From Bacteroidales bacterium (GTDB lineage Bacteria; Bacteroidota; Bacteroidia; Bacteroidales; F082), in assembly GCA_017531225.1 (NCBI GenBank), contig JAFXLL010000008.1:1-64000 (forward strand): a stretch of DNA of 64,000 nt, in the 5' to 3' direction. A program made the position numbers and the translations under genes. The notes below the pieces were generated by a model, which ran no database searches, was not told the DNA's origin, and saw only the letters and a program-made list of their open reading frames with translations. Below are positions 52,625 through 62,341 of this stretch, piece by piece (the stretch's first letter is position 1; each line of letters opens with the position of its first letter).

Positions 52625-54241
52625 ATGGCAAAAGATATTTTTGTAATAGGGATAGGCGGCACGGGAATGCGCTGCATCGAATCCTTCATTCATTTATGTG
52701 CTATTGGCATGTTTGACGATACAAATGTCAATTTGCTGGCATTGGACACCGATAAGGACAATGGTAATTTCAGACGTTTGAGAGATCTGAAGGAAGCTTA
52801 TTTGAAAACCAAGGGAGTGGGCAAACAGCATACCTCCTTAAAGAACACCTTCTTCTCTGCCAAAATCAATTACTATCAGTTCAGTCCGGATTATTCAAGG
52901 CAATCCACTTTTGATCAGCTGTTTGATTATAGTGGGTTGAACTTTAAGGACCCCGACAAAGCTGCTATTGCCGACTTGCTTTTTACAGACAATGCTAAGT
53001 CCTTCGATTTGAAGCATGGCTATCGTGCTCAAACTCACCTTGGCAGTATGCTGATGTATCATTCTATCATCGAAGAAATCAAAAATGGCGATACCAATAG
53101 TGATCTCCGCCGTTTTATTCAAAAACTCATTGATGCATCGGTTGGACATCCGAGAGTATTTATTTTGGGCTCGGTGTTTGGAGGCACGGGTGCTTCATCC
53201 ATCCCAATTATTCCCAAAGCCATTAAGGACGCAGCCAACCTGATGTCACAAGCTACCGACATTGAGAAAAATGCCTATTTCGGAGCTACTTTGTTGACAG
53301 CCTATTTCTCGTTTGCTGCGCCTACTCAGGATGAACTGGAAAAACAAAAGGTTATTGCCACTTCCGACAAGTTTGCGCTTAATTCGCAAGCAGCCATGAT
53401 GTTCTATGAAGCTGACGAAACCGTGAAAAAGACATACCAGCGATTGTATATGATGGGAACTGAAGGCGTTGACTGGAAACCTGGAAAGGTGAAGGATCAA
53501 GTGATTACTGGAGGAGACAAGCAAGAAAACGACTGCCATTATCTTGAATTGCTGTCGGCCTTTGCTGCTTGGCATTTCTTTAACTCACAAGAAACAGGCA
53601 TTGTGGACAAACTACAAGGATTGGCCACTCTTAAGGCAAACAAGCAGCTGGAATATGTTTATAGGACATTTGACGACAGCGGCAAGATTAGCTTTGTTGA
53701 TTTTGTCAATGATGACAGCAATGAGAATAACAGCGAAAAGAAAGAGTTTGCCAAGAAAATAGGTATGTTCACGGCCATGACAATGCTTGAGTATAAGTAC
53801 AAATTCTTTGAACAAGCTCAAACGGGCGAGCTGAAAGTCAACAAGATTGAAGGATATGAGGATATAGAAAAGGTTGAAATCGATAGTTTGAGAGAATATA
53901 TGAATTTATTCCATTTCTCCATCGTCAACAATGCGGTTAAAGAAGGCTGGTTACGTCAACTTCACAATTCAGCTGGCGGCGGCGACAAATTCCTGCTTAA
54001 CGCCGAACTTTTCGGATGTGCAACCCCGAAGGAGTTGGATAAGATAGATTTCAACAAATTACTGTATATCAAGGGCTCTGACTTTGAGGCCAATGCCTTC
54101 AAAATTGGATTGCTCTCCAATTACATCAATATGTTCAGGGATGAATTCATAAAAACTCAGGATTCAACGGAAGTTTCAAACAAAATCGAGAAACTTATTA
54201 AACGAGTTTATGACGCTTTATGCAGTTTGTATCATTTTTAA
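52625..54241 (+). CDS. Tubulin/FtsZ-like GTPase family protein (Tubulin_2-like)
   Basis: This 538-aa protein starts MAKDIFVIGIGGTGMRCIES, the glycine-rich first loop of the tubulin/FtsZ superfamily. It continues with NLLALDTDKDNGNFRRL (the D-T-D segment after strand 2) and has the tubulin signature as ILGSVFGGTGASSIPIIPKA (G-G-T-G at 186-189). This is the pattern of bacterial tubulin-like proteins distinct from FtsZ. Filament formation is not proven by sequence. It lies immediately upstream of an actin-fold ATPase gene (12-bp gap). The C-terminal 200 residues are helical and specific to this family. Confidence 0.8.
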   Translation: MAKDIFVIGIGGTGMRCIESFIHLCAIGMFDDTNVNLLALDTDKDNGNFRRLRDLKEAYLKTKGVGKQHTSLKNTFFSAKINYYQFSPDYSRQSTFDQLFDYSGLNFKDPDKAAIADLLFTDNAKSFDLKHGYRAQTHLGSMLMYHSIIEEIKNGDTNSDLRRFIQKLIDASVGHPRVFILGSVFGGTGASSIPIIPKAIKDAANLMSQATDIEKNAYFGATLLTAYFSFAAPTQDELEKQKVIATSDKFALNSQAAMMFYEADETVKKTYQRLYMMGTEGVDWKPGKVKDQVITGGDKQENDCHYLELLSAFAAWHFFNSQETGIVDKLQGLATLKANKQLEYVYRTFDDSGKISFVDFVNDDSNENNSEKKEFAKKIGMFTAMTMLEYKYKFFEQAQTGELKVNKIEGYEDIEKVEIDSLREYMNLFHFSIVNNAVKEGWLRQLHNSAGGGDKFLLNAELFGCATPKELDKIDFNKLLYIKGSDFEANAFKIGLLSNYINMFRDEFIKTQDSTEVSNKIEKLIKRVYDALCSLYHF

Positions 54242-54253
54242 TCATTTGAAGTT

Positions 54254-57200
54254 ATGGGAAAAGCAAAATTAATAAAAAGCACAGGAAGTTCAAAAAGTAA
54301 TCCTCAAGGCCATTGGTATATACATGATGAAATAAAGCCTTTCATTCAGGGTATAGAAGCTGGTGACTTGGATGAAAAACAAGTGAATAGTACTCTTATC
54401 TCTGGAGTGCCAAGTCCATGGGCAAGACCTAAGCTTTTTTGGTTCGCCTTTGACTATAAGAAAAATGAAGATGCGAACATTGCGACATCTGGATTGTTTG
54501 GATTCTATAAAACTTTGATCGAAGAATGGCAGGGATTGTTGGCGGCTATTGCATTGTTTCCAGATAGAGTGACTTTTTCGAACCCTATCAGTTTAGATGA
54601 CAAGGGAGATTTATATGATATCCCGAGTGCATTTGGCCGTATGCTATTGGATGAAAAAGAGTTTTGGATTGATCAACGGCAAAGGGAAATCAATCCCCAA
54701 GAAAAGCCTTTTATTCAATTAATCAAGTATAATGGACAAGTGATTGGAGGCACCTCGCCCTTCTCGATTTTTTTCCCAGGTGTTGAGTATACAGGTCTGA
54801 CAAATACAGGAGACCTTCCTTGGTATACCGGAGGGAAGTTTACCGACCCTATGCCATATTTACGGAATGACATTGACAAAATTCAAAAATTATATCTTTT
54901 CATTAAGAATATCAATTCCAATTTTGAGGAGTACAAGAAGGCGCAAGAAAGGATTGAAAATAATACTAATCATGTATATCATCCTGATTTACAAGGTCTT
55001 CAAAGGTTTTTGATGAATTGGCAAAGAGATCTTGGTAAACGTTTTGATCTTCAGGATAATGGTACAGTTGCAAAGTATACTAATCTAAGAAATCCTTATG
55101 CAACGCTTCTGGTTTCCAACCAGAAAGTGTATCTATTGAAAACAGGAGACCTTACTTTCCAAAAGCCAGATGACGAGGCAATGATAGTGAAGGTGTTGAG
55201 CGATTTGCAGAATGTGCTCAAAGAAGGCAAAAAGATTGTCGGTTGGTACGAATCGTCCGATTACACGCAGCCACTTTCCAAATCAGCAGTTTATTATTTG
55301 AAGGTGAATGATTTGCGAGATAGGGAAAACCAAGTCAAGTATTTCGCTTTGCCTTTGAGCATTGAAGGTCTGCAGATGTTTTCGAAAAAGCTAGGTGCCC
55401 TTGTGTCGCAAAACAACCCCAATTTTAGTATTGAAGGAAAGATTAGTGATTCGGGCAAACTGATTGTGGATCTTACAGTTACCATTGACAACCAGCCTTA
55501 TAAGTTGAATTCCAAGGAATATGACATCGAATGGGCCAACAATGGAAAGAAAGTGATCATGTGGCCAAACTTTGTTTCGGACAAATGGGATGCCTATTAT
55601 CTGTATTCTGAATTTCCGTCAAATCTGTCAGGTATGAAGTTTGTGCCTTTCTACAAGCATTGCTATGATGGACAGATAATCACCGTGCAACGTCCTGACG
55701 GAGCGAATTTAGTTCAGAAAATAGTGTATTCCGACAGTTTGGATGATATGAAGACTGATGCCCAATTGGATGTGAATAAATTGGTGGAATATCCTCTCAA
55801 CATGGCTTCAGAAGATAAACATAAATATGAGGTTATCAAGTCGAATTGTCCTATTGCTGGTCTTGAGATTAGGATTGAAAATGCCGGACGCTCCGAAACG
55901 GCCGGTTACTTGATGGTAAAGAATCCAGGTGATGAATCAATGGGCCAACATAAGATTGTTGATTATACTACTCAAAACGTCAATCAGGCTGCAAATGTCG
56001 GAATCGACTTTGGTAGCAACAACTCATGCGTGTACTACACTACCAGCACTGGCACTCATCCTATTACTTTTGAAAATAGGCGTTTGGCTTTGGTGGGGAT
56101 CGAGTCACCCAGCGGATCTATTGCAGAGATGGATGAATTGCTGTTTTTCTCCAATGAACCTAGTGGAAATGGTCAAATTAAGTCTTGGCTTCATGAGCAT
56201 GATGAGAGGTATATTGGCGCCAATAGAGACAAGGAAATAGCAGGAGGTGTCGCTGTAAATGAACGGAATATCCGTATCAAGACAATGACACGTCAAATTA
56301 TTGAGACCCAAGCAGGTGTGTTGCATTATAATATGAAATGGTTATCCGACACGAGAGGCATAAGCAAAAAGACTGCCTTCTTAAAGTCGATTTGGCTCTC
56401 GGTATGTGCAGATTTGTACGCTCAACAACTTGCACCATCAGAAATAAGTTGGTCTTTCCCAAGCTCGATGACGCCAACTGATTTGAGCCAATATCGTAAT
56501 ATCTATAACGCTCAGTTACCTAACATCACTCCCATATTGGACGATCAGAAAAACAGGATTCGCGTTCCGAAAACCACAGAATTGACAGAGTCCGAGGCTG
56601 TTTGCAAGTATGCCTTAAGTCAAAAATATGGTCTTGATAGAACTATGTTTTTGGGCATTGATGTCGGAGGTAGTACGAGTGACATCCTTCTTTTGGCTAA
56701 AAACAGTAATCTAAACAACGAGGAGACTCTCTTCAGTCAAAGTTCAGTGAGAATCGCTGCCGGCGTGTTTTTTGATGCCGTTATCAAATCTCAACATTTT
56801 AGGAAGGCTATTTTCGAGTTTCATGAGTCGCAAAAAACCATTCATGTGGAGAATATCAAAGACATCTTGTCGAACGGAGAAAAAGCACCTTTCTATTTGA
56901 ATAGTGTTTTTGATCAGTTAACACCAAACAATTCTTCCGAGTTCTATAGTTGGATTAGCAGAGAGGCGTCGTTCGTGTATGCCATTCCTGCCTATGTAAC
57001 AGGATTGTTGCTGTTTTACGCAGGGAAACTGTGCTCCAAGACGATTCGTGAGAACAATCTTACCAGCATTCAGGAAGTGCATTTGATGCCGTTCGGTAAA
57101 GGTGGAAGATTGTTCCACTGGTTGCAGACCAATCCTGGAGTGACACCGACCACGCAATTCTATCAAGAATGCTTCAAGAAAGCTTTTGGTGAGGGAAGCG

Positions 57201-57706
57201 AAAACATTAAGTTGGTATACCGTACCGATGTCGTGAAAGACAATAAATCGGAAGTCTCAATGGGTTTGGTAGCCAACCAAACTTTGGTGTTCAATCCAAT
57301 TATTCGAGAGAAGTCAGACATTTTCGCTGAAAATGGAATCAAATTCCTCAACAATGGCAAGCTTGAAGTGCTTGATGAGAATCAAGAGGTCCTGTGCGAA
57401 TATTTTGAGAATATAGGTCGGTTTGAATTTCCTGAGAATTTGGAAAACTTCTACACCTTCCTGGAAATCTTCATTGACTTTGTCAGTCAAAAGGCAGGTT
57501 TGGTGAGGGATGTGGCTGCACTAAGGAACCGAAAGGGCGAATTGCCAAGTCTCTTGTCTGCATTTATCAGCAATGATCCTGAATATGCCAAAGCAAGAGA
57601 CAACAAGCAGCGTACGGGAATATTTGAGTATAGGTTCCCAATCTTTGTAGCAGAAGGACTGTGCTATCTTGATAATATCTTGATACCAGAAGTCTTTAAG
57701 TCGTAA
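54254..57706 (+). CDS. Large actin/Hsp70-fold (ASKHA) ATPase
   Basis: This 1150-aa protein has a unique N-terminal half (1-570) rich in beta segments with no recognised motif. It is followed by an ASKHA ATPase: phosphate 1 loop NVGIDFGSNNSCVYY (D585) and phosphate 2 loop MFLGIDVGGSTSDILLL (D803). The adenosine motif is probably the MPFGKGGRLFHWL stretch. This is the layout of SrfB-like or Hsp70-like proteins of membrane-linked operons. It is placed between the tubulin-like gene and a second, degenerate ASKHA protein. It may act as a chaperone-like motor or a filament. Confidence 0.78.
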   Translation: MGKAKLIKSTGSSKSNPQGHWYIHDEIKPFIQGIEAGDLDEKQVNSTLISGVPSPWARPKLFWFAFDYKKNEDANIATSGLFGFYKTLIEEWQGLLAAIALFPDRVTFSNPISLDDKGDLYDIPSAFGRMLLDEKEFWIDQRQREINPQEKPFIQLIKYNGQVIGGTSPFSIFFPGVEYTGLTNTGDLPWYTGGKFTDPMPYLRNDIDKIQKLYLFIKNINSNFEEYKKAQERIENNTNHVYHPDLQGLQRFLMNWQRDLGKRFDLQDNGTVAKYTNLRNPYATLLVSNQKVYLLKTGDLTFQKPDDEAMIVKVLSDLQNVLKEGKKIVGWYESSDYTQPLSKSAVYYLKVNDLRDRENQVKYFALPLSIEGLQMFSKKLGALVSQNNPNFSIEGKISDSGKLIVDLTVTIDNQPYKLNSKEYDIEWANNGKKVIMWPNFVSDKWDAYYLYSEFPSNLSGMKFVPFYKHCYDGQIITVQRPDGANLVQKIVYSDSLDDMKTDAQLDVNKLVEYPLNMASEDKHKYEVIKSNCPIAGLEIRIENAGRSETAGYLMVKNPGDESMGQHKIVDYTTQNVNQAANVGIDFGSNNSCVYYTTSTGTHPITFENRRLALVGIESPSGSIAEMDELLFFSNEPSGNGQIKSWLHEHDERYIGANRDKEIAGGVAVNERNIRIKTMTRQIIETQAGVLHYNMKWLSDTRGISKKTAFLKSIWLSVCADLYAQQLAPSEISWSFPSSMTPTDLSQYRNIYNAQLPNITPILDDQKNRIRVPKTTELTESEAVCKYALSQKYGLDRTMFLGIDVGGSTSDILLLAKNSNLNNEETLFSQSSVRIAAGVFFDAVIKSQHFRKAIFEFHESQKTIHVENIKDILSNGEKAPFYLNSVFDQLTPNNSSEFYSWISREASFVYAIPAYVTGLLLFYAGKLCSKTIRENNLTSIQEVHLMPFGKGGRLFHWLQTNPGVTPTTQFYQECFKKAFGEGSENIKLVYRTDVVKDNKSEVSMGLVANQTLVFNPIIREKSDIFAENGIKFLNNGKLEVLDENQEVLCEYFENIGRFEFPENLENFYTFLEIFIDFVSQKAGLVRDVAALRNRKGELPSLLSAFISNDPEYAKARDNKQRTGIFEYRFPIFVAEGLCYLDNILIPEVFKS

Positions 57707-57711
57707 TCGAT

Positions 57712-60429
57712 ATGGATCAGTACTTAGTGCTTTTTGTAGATGTGGAGTTTATAGCCGGTGCAATTTGCACCGGCTATGATGCTCCCCGTCCTATTCAGGT
57801 GGATGGAGAAAGCTTGATATGGCTCTATTTCTTCAACGACCCCTTTCAGCAAAGAGTCTCGTTTGGGAAAGGCTATAAAAGGCGCTACATGAATGGGGAG
57901 AGTAACTATTACGGACATTTTTTCACTCTCATAGAGAATGATGAGAATACTTTTTCTTTGCGCCATTCGGATTTCCACTATCCCGCAATCGAACTTTTGA
58001 AAGCGTCGGGGATGTTGGATCTTTGGAGAAGCCAATATGAACAAGTGACCCAAACTTCAACCGAGACTATCCCTTCTTTGTTGACTTTCTCTCCCTCAAT
58101 CTCCGACTTATCGAAACAAAGATTTGTTGACTTTGTTAAAAAGAACAATTTCGATGTCAAGTCATACACGATTCCCTTGGCTGAATTGGCTTATTTTAAG
58201 CTGTTGCAAGACGGAAAAATCAACTTGACAAATTGTCGTTCTACAATGATGCTTGAAGCTACCAATTCAACACTTCATTTCAGCAAGCTGACCTATTCTG
58301 ATAATTATTTTCTCAAAGACGGCGATGTTGAATCGTTGATAGGAAGGGGGATAGACCCAAGAAAAAGAGCTATTTGCAAATATCTTGTAGGAGAACTGAA
58401 TTCACAGCTTGGCCTCTTGTTTTCAGATGAAGAAAAGGAAAGCGAAATTGAGAGGTTCGAACAAGATGCAGCCGAATGGCTGAAAAGGTTGGAGTTGAGC
58501 ATTGACAGACCTATCCGAATCTCAGGATTGTCATTTAGGGTGGCCATCAACAATAAGAGAGATATATTGGTTAGGAAAAACGATGTCGATAATGACACAG
58601 GTAGTTACCTCCGTTATTTGTCTGACCAGTATCAATCATTTAAAGAGAATAGGTTCCCCAACGGGGTGGATTTCTGCTGCTTTGTCGGCAACTGCTTCAT
58701 CAGTGACCGAATCAAGCAACGTTTTGATGCCTTGGTGGGAGACAATAAGACCGTCTTTTTCAAAACTACAGATATTGTTGACATCATCAAATACTATCCA
58801 CGGATTAATTTGCAGCGTTATGCAGACGAAGAAAGCAGAATTCGTGAGCGTGCAAGGGCTGATGAGTTGAAACAGGCGGCCGAGAGGGAGGCTCAAAGAG
58901 CGCGGGAAGCTGCTGCTAAGGCTGAACAAGAGAGACTGGAGCAACTTGAGAGAGAAAAACGAAATAAAGAAGAGGCCGAAAAAGCCTACCAGCTTGCTTC
59001 TGACTGCGACAGGCGCAACATGCTTGAGGATGCAAAGGCTAATATCGACAAAGCGGTGTTGTTGGATCCTACCAACTTGGATTACAGGCGTTTTGCCGAC
59101 TTTATTGATGACAAAATCCAGAAGAAGCAAGGCATTGTTGAGCTATACAAAAAATATTTGTCTTTAGGTGATACGTTTTATCAGAATGGAAGCTATGAGG
59201 AGGCATTGTCAGAATATGAAAAGGCCCTGGCTGTTGATGACAATCCAAAAATAAAAGACAAGATTCTCGATTGCAAAGACAAAATTAAAAAGTTAGAGAA
59301 GAAGCGGAAGCAAATTGCGGGAATCATGAAGGAGGTCAAGTCGTCTTTAGCTCTAAAGGATTACGATTTGGCGGAGAAGAAGGTGCAAGAAGTTCTTGCA
59401 ATAGATCCCAATCATCAAGAGGCGCAAACCATGCTTGCCACTATAAGTGATGAGAAATGGAAGAAAAGCCTTCAGGTTTTGATTGACAAAGTGGACAAAG
59501 TGATCAAATCGGGTAAACTTGATGATGCGGAAGTATTGGTTGACCAATTGCTGGAATTAGATCCTGAAAACAAAAAAGGGCGTGCTTTCAAATTTCAAAT
59601 AGAAGAAGCTAAAAGCCTTGAAAAAGAGAAGCAGAAGGCAGAAGAGTTAAAACGCAAGGTGAACGAAGCCGTCACTGAAGGTGACCGCTCTATGAAAAAA
59701 GGGAATCTTGTAGCCGCTCATGCAGCATTCGAGACTGCCAAAAAGCTTGATCCCAAGAATGCCAATGTGAAAGCAAAGCTACTGGAATGTGAGAAAGCCA
59801 TAAAAGCCAATGCCTTGAAACAGAAGGTCGAATCGCTGATTGAGGAATTCAATTCATTCATGCAGCAGAAGGATCTCGACAAAGCCTATCAGCGTTGTGT
59901 TGAGTTGGAAGCGGCGGATAGCGAACATGTTGCCAAGTGGTCGAAACAAAAAGACCGTTTGAAGTTCATGGCAAATTTGTCGAATCCTCGAACCGTTAGA
60001 GCTGAATTGGCTTCCATAAAGGCTTTGGAAAGGGTTGGAAAAGTAGATGAAGCAAAACAGAAAGCCCTTGAGTTGAAGGAAGACCTGAATATGCTTGGCA
60101 TTCATGACTACGATAAGGAGTTGGATGCTTTCGGAGGGTTTTCGATAAGCCCGAAACCGGGACCTAAACCGGATCCAAAACCAGGTCCAAAACCAGGACT
60201 AAAAACAGATCCAAAACCAGCCCCGAAACCGAAACCGGATACAGGATATGGACAATCCACCCAATTGTCCGATAGGGAAATCATAAAGCGGAAAAGGGAT
60301 GTTAAAGCCCTGATTAGCCAACATAAGTTTGACGAGGCCAAATCCTCACTTGAGGCGCTGAAAAAACAAATGACAAATAATGACTTTGAGAAGTACTTCA
60401 AAGAAGAAATGCAGAAAATAGAAAAATAA
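57712..60429 (+). CDS. Degenerate ASKHA-like domain fused to coiled coil and TPR repeats
   Basis: In this 905-aa protein residues 1-365 start YLVLFVDVEFIAGAICTGY and later have STMMLEATNSTLHFSKLTY, weak versions of the phosphate 1 and 2 loops, so an actin-like fold without clear ATPase residues is likely. Residues 369-430 form a charged coiled coil (ELKQAAEREAQRAREAAAKA). Residues 430-800 are TPR repeats (GSYEEALSEYEKALAVDD, GNLVAAHAAFETAKKLDPKN). Residues 811-843 are a Pro-Lys repeat, and a last TPR-like helix pair follows. It is probably the partner of the preceding ATPase, acting as scaffold. Confidence 0.72.
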   Translation: MDQYLVLFVDVEFIAGAICTGYDAPRPIQVDGESLIWLYFFNDPFQQRVSFGKGYKRRYMNGESNYYGHFFTLIENDENTFSLRHSDFHYPAIELLKASGMLDLWRSQYEQVTQTSTETIPSLLTFSPSISDLSKQRFVDFVKKNNFDVKSYTIPLAELAYFKLLQDGKINLTNCRSTMMLEATNSTLHFSKLTYSDNYFLKDGDVESLIGRGIDPRKRAICKYLVGELNSQLGLLFSDEEKESEIERFEQDAAEWLKRLELSIDRPIRISGLSFRVAINNKRDILVRKNDVDNDTGSYLRYLSDQYQSFKENRFPNGVDFCCFVGNCFISDRIKQRFDALVGDNKTVFFKTTDIVDIIKYYPRINLQRYADEESRIRERARADELKQAAEREAQRAREAAAKAEQERLEQLEREKRNKEEAEKAYQLASDCDRRNMLEDAKANIDKAVLLDPTNLDYRRFADFIDDKIQKKQGIVELYKKYLSLGDTFYQNGSYEEALSEYEKALAVDDNPKIKDKILDCKDKIKKLEKKRKQIAGIMKEVKSSLALKDYDLAEKKVQEVLAIDPNHQEAQTMLATISDEKWKKSLQVLIDKVDKVIKSGKLDDAEVLVDQLLELDPENKKGRAFKFQIEEAKSLEKEKQKAEELKRKVNEAVTEGDRSMKKGNLVAAHAAFETAKKLDPKNANVKAKLLECEKAIKANALKQKVESLIEEFNSFMQQKDLDKAYQRCVELEAADSEHVAKWSKQKDRLKFMANLSNPRTVRAELASIKALERVGKVDEAKQKALELKEDLNMLGIHDYDKELDAFGGFSISPKPGPKPDPKPGPKPGLKTDPKPAPKPKPDTGYGQSTQLSDREIIKRKRDVKALISQHKFDEAKSSLEALKKQMTNNDFEKYFKEEMQKIEK

Positions 60430-60484
60430 ACAAATTAAATAGAATTCTGAAATATAATGTAAAACTTTTAAAATTGATTTATTT

Positions 60485-61138
60485 ATGGCAAGATTTGATT
60501 TAAACAAAGGTGAGCGTTTTCAGCTCAAGAAGAGTGAAGGATTAAGTAAAATCCAGATTAATCTGGGTTGGAAATCTGGCGCTGATTTGGATGCTTGTGC
60601 ATTCCTGTTGGGTGTGGATGGTGTTATTACGGATGATGCTGATTTTGTGTTTTACAATTCAGGAAATCGTTGTAACCCTGAAAGTTTAGTCCTTGAGCCT
60701 TTTGATAAGGCTAAATTTGGAAACAAGAAGAATTGGAGGTCGGAGACTATTCCGATTTCAAAAGATGGATCTGTTGTTGGTTCAGCCGATGATTTGGGTG
60801 ACGGTGACGATGATGGCGGTGAAGACGCTGGCGAGGAAATGCACGTCATTCTCGACAAAGTCAATCCTCAAATTACAGAAATCGTTTTCTGCGTGACCAT
60901 TTATCATGGTGATGAGGACGGTACTACCTTCGGTAAGGTTCGTGAGCCTTTTATCTCTGTTGTAAACGAGGAAAATGATGAAGAGTTATGCCGCTATAAT
61001 TTGAAAGAAAAATTTGCCAATGAAACGGCAGTTGTCGCTGGTAGTCTTATTTGCGACGAGGAAGGCGAATGGTCCTTCGAAGCCGTTGGCAAGGGCTATG
61101 AAGGCGGAATGCAGACATTAATCGATATTTATGCTTGA
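60485..61138 (+). CDS. TerD family protein
   Basis: This 217-aa protein of the TerD (tellurium resistance/stress) family binds Ca2+ in known members. It starts ARFDLNKGERFQLKKSEG, the family N-terminal motif, followed by INLGWKSGADLDACAFLLG and the DADFVFYNSGNRC strand. An unusually acidic insertion (DDLGDGDDDGGEDAGEEM) follows before the ITEIVFCVTIYHG strand, and it ends GEWSFEAVGKGYEGGMQTLI. Conserved acidic residues of the metal site appear to be present. A Ca-type P-ATPase is encoded 1.2 kb downstream. TerD proteins usually act at the membrane with TerC, which is absent from this window. Confidence 0.9.
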   Translation: MARFDLNKGERFQLKKSEGLSKIQINLGWKSGADLDACAFLLGVDGVITDDADFVFYNSGNRCNPESLVLEPFDKAKFGNKKNWRSETIPISKDGSVVGSADDLGDGDDDGGEDAGEEMHVILDKVNPQITEIVFCVTIYHGDEDGTTFGKVREPFISVVNEENDEELCRYNLKEKFANETAVVAGSLICDEEGEWSFEAVGKGYEGGMQTLIDIYA

Positions 61139-61140
61139 TT

Positions 61141-62031
61141 ATGGCAGACAATAAGAAAAAAAGTTCACGTCAATATGATTTGAACAAACCAAGTTCGCGT
61201 CATTATGATTTGGACAAACCAACAACACGCTCGTTTGACTTGACGAAAGAGCCCGAAGCTAAAGAAACCGTAGCGGCTCATACAGATAACAAATCGAAAA
61301 AACCTCAAAGGAAGATTGCCACTGTATTGGGCATTATCGTTGGAGTGTTGGCAATTGCAGCAATTTGCTATTTTGTTGCAGGCAATAAGTCCCCTAAAAA
61401 GGATCCAATTGCTCAGAATGAAGAAGTTGTTCCAAGTCAACAAGCGGCCTCGCCAGATAAACCCAACCAACCTGCTGAATCTGGTCCCACAACGACGGAT
61501 ACTCAGACTGAGACCGTGGGACAAGATGAAACGCCCGTATCGGGAGAGGTGTCTGCCCAAGGAGAAGTTTCTGGACAAGGAGAAGCATCTGGACAAGGTG
61601 AAACGCCTTCTCAAGTGAGCGATCCTTCGCAGGCCGGAACCTCTACTACTTCGGTCGAGACAACCAATCCAGAGGAGAACACAAAGCCGACGGAGACTCC
61701 TACATCTGCTGAGACTACCAAGCCGACTGAGGGCACCCAGCCCTCTGGGACTACCAAGCCTAATGAAACTGCCAAGCCTACAACGACTTCGACTTCGAAC
61801 GGTTCCGCTTCTACGACATCGAGTTCGAAATCTGTAGCATCTGGTCTGGGTGAGCCTATCATTAGTGTGGCGGAACAACAGGCACTTTGGGAAGCTCTTG
61901 ATAGCCGTGCAAAAGAGGTTATCATAGGCATTTATGGTAATGGTAAGGCAAGAAAAGATGCCTTAGGTGACAATTATTCTGAAATCCAAGCTTTGGTGAA
62001 TGCGTATTATCACACCATGTATGGTTATTAA
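61141..62031 (+). CDS. Single-TM protein with TerD-like N-terminal motifs and a C-terminal CW_7-like motif
   Basis: This 296-aa protein has an N-terminus holding three copies of an R-x-[YF]-D-L-x-K motif (SRQYDLNKP, SRHYDLDKP, TRSFDLTKE), which mirrors ARFDLNKG at the start of the TerD neighbour. One TM follows (IATVLGIIVGVLAIAAICYF, about 58-78), then a Ser/Thr/Glu/Pro-rich linker of 150 residues. The C-terminus (LDSRAKEVIIGIYGNGKARK ... DNYSEIQALVNAYY) matches the CW_7/Cpl-7 wall-binding pattern. It would tie the cytosolic Ter complex to peptidoglycan. I start it at ATG 61141; a TTG at 61135 is an alternative. Confidence 0.75.
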   Translation: MADNKKKSSRQYDLNKPSSRHYDLDKPTTRSFDLTKEPEAKETVAAHTDNKSKKPQRKIATVLGIIVGVLAIAAICYFVAGNKSPKKDPIAQNEEVVPSQQAASPDKPNQPAESGPTTTDTQTETVGQDETPVSGEVSAQGEVSGQGEASGQGETPSQVSDPSQAGTSTTSVETTNPEENTKPTETPTSAETTKPTEGTQPSGTTKPNETAKPTTTSTSNGSASTTSSSKSVASGLGEPIISVAEQQALWEALDSRAKEVIIGIYGNGKARKDALGDNYSEIQALVNAYYHTMYGY

Positions 62032-62038
62032 GTAATTA

Positions 62039-62072
62039 GGGGGCATGAAAACGATTCATGCCCCTGTTTTTC
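62039..62072 (+). terminator. Terminator of the tubulin/Ter operon
   Basis: GGGGCATGAA (62040-62049) pairs with TTCATGCCCC (62055-62064) over a 5-nt loop, followed by GTTTTT. It lies 8 bp after the stop of the CW_7-like gene. An ATG at 62045 is inside the stem and unlikely to be used. Confidence 0.9.
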
Positions 62073-62077
62073 CTATT

Positions 62078-62266
62078 ATGACTGGAATTGTTCTAAAAGT
62101 TATTGTCGCACTGTTTATTTGGTGGGTTTTGCCTTCGCTTGTAATCAAAAAGAAGAAAAGCCCCATGAAAAAATGGCTTACAGTAGTATGTGCTATAATA
62201 GGGATTCTTTTATTAGTATATGCTGGTATTGATTTGATACAAATGCTGTTTCGTGAGGGCTCATAG
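62078..62266 (+). CDS. Small two-TM membrane protein
   Basis: This protein of about 62 aa has TM segments TGIVLKVIVALFIWWVLPSLV and WLTVVCAIIGILLLVYAGIDL, separated by a KKKKSPMKK basic loop. I place the start at 62078, after the terminator. It could be a small partner of the following P-ATPase. The AT-rich gap 62267-62341 shows no clear promoter. Confidence 0.55.
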   Translation: MTGIVLKVIVALFIWWVLPSLVIKKKKSPMKKWLTVVCAIIGILLLVYAGIDLIQMLFREGS

Positions 62267-62341
62267 CGTTTTTGAAATTTCCTACATCTTTTTTATTGCC
62301 TAGGGTTTGAAAAAAAAGTTTCTATAAAATTAATTACTGTT

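Noticed and set aside
52625-54241. Tubulin-like gene as cell-division FtsZ
   Set aside because: The signature loop is GGTGAS rather than FtsZ GGGTGTG, the length is 538 aa and the operon has no division genes.
62045-62077. ATG at 62045 as start of the small membrane protein
   Set aside because: It lies in the stem of a strong terminator; the ATG at 62078 gives a complete two-TM protein.
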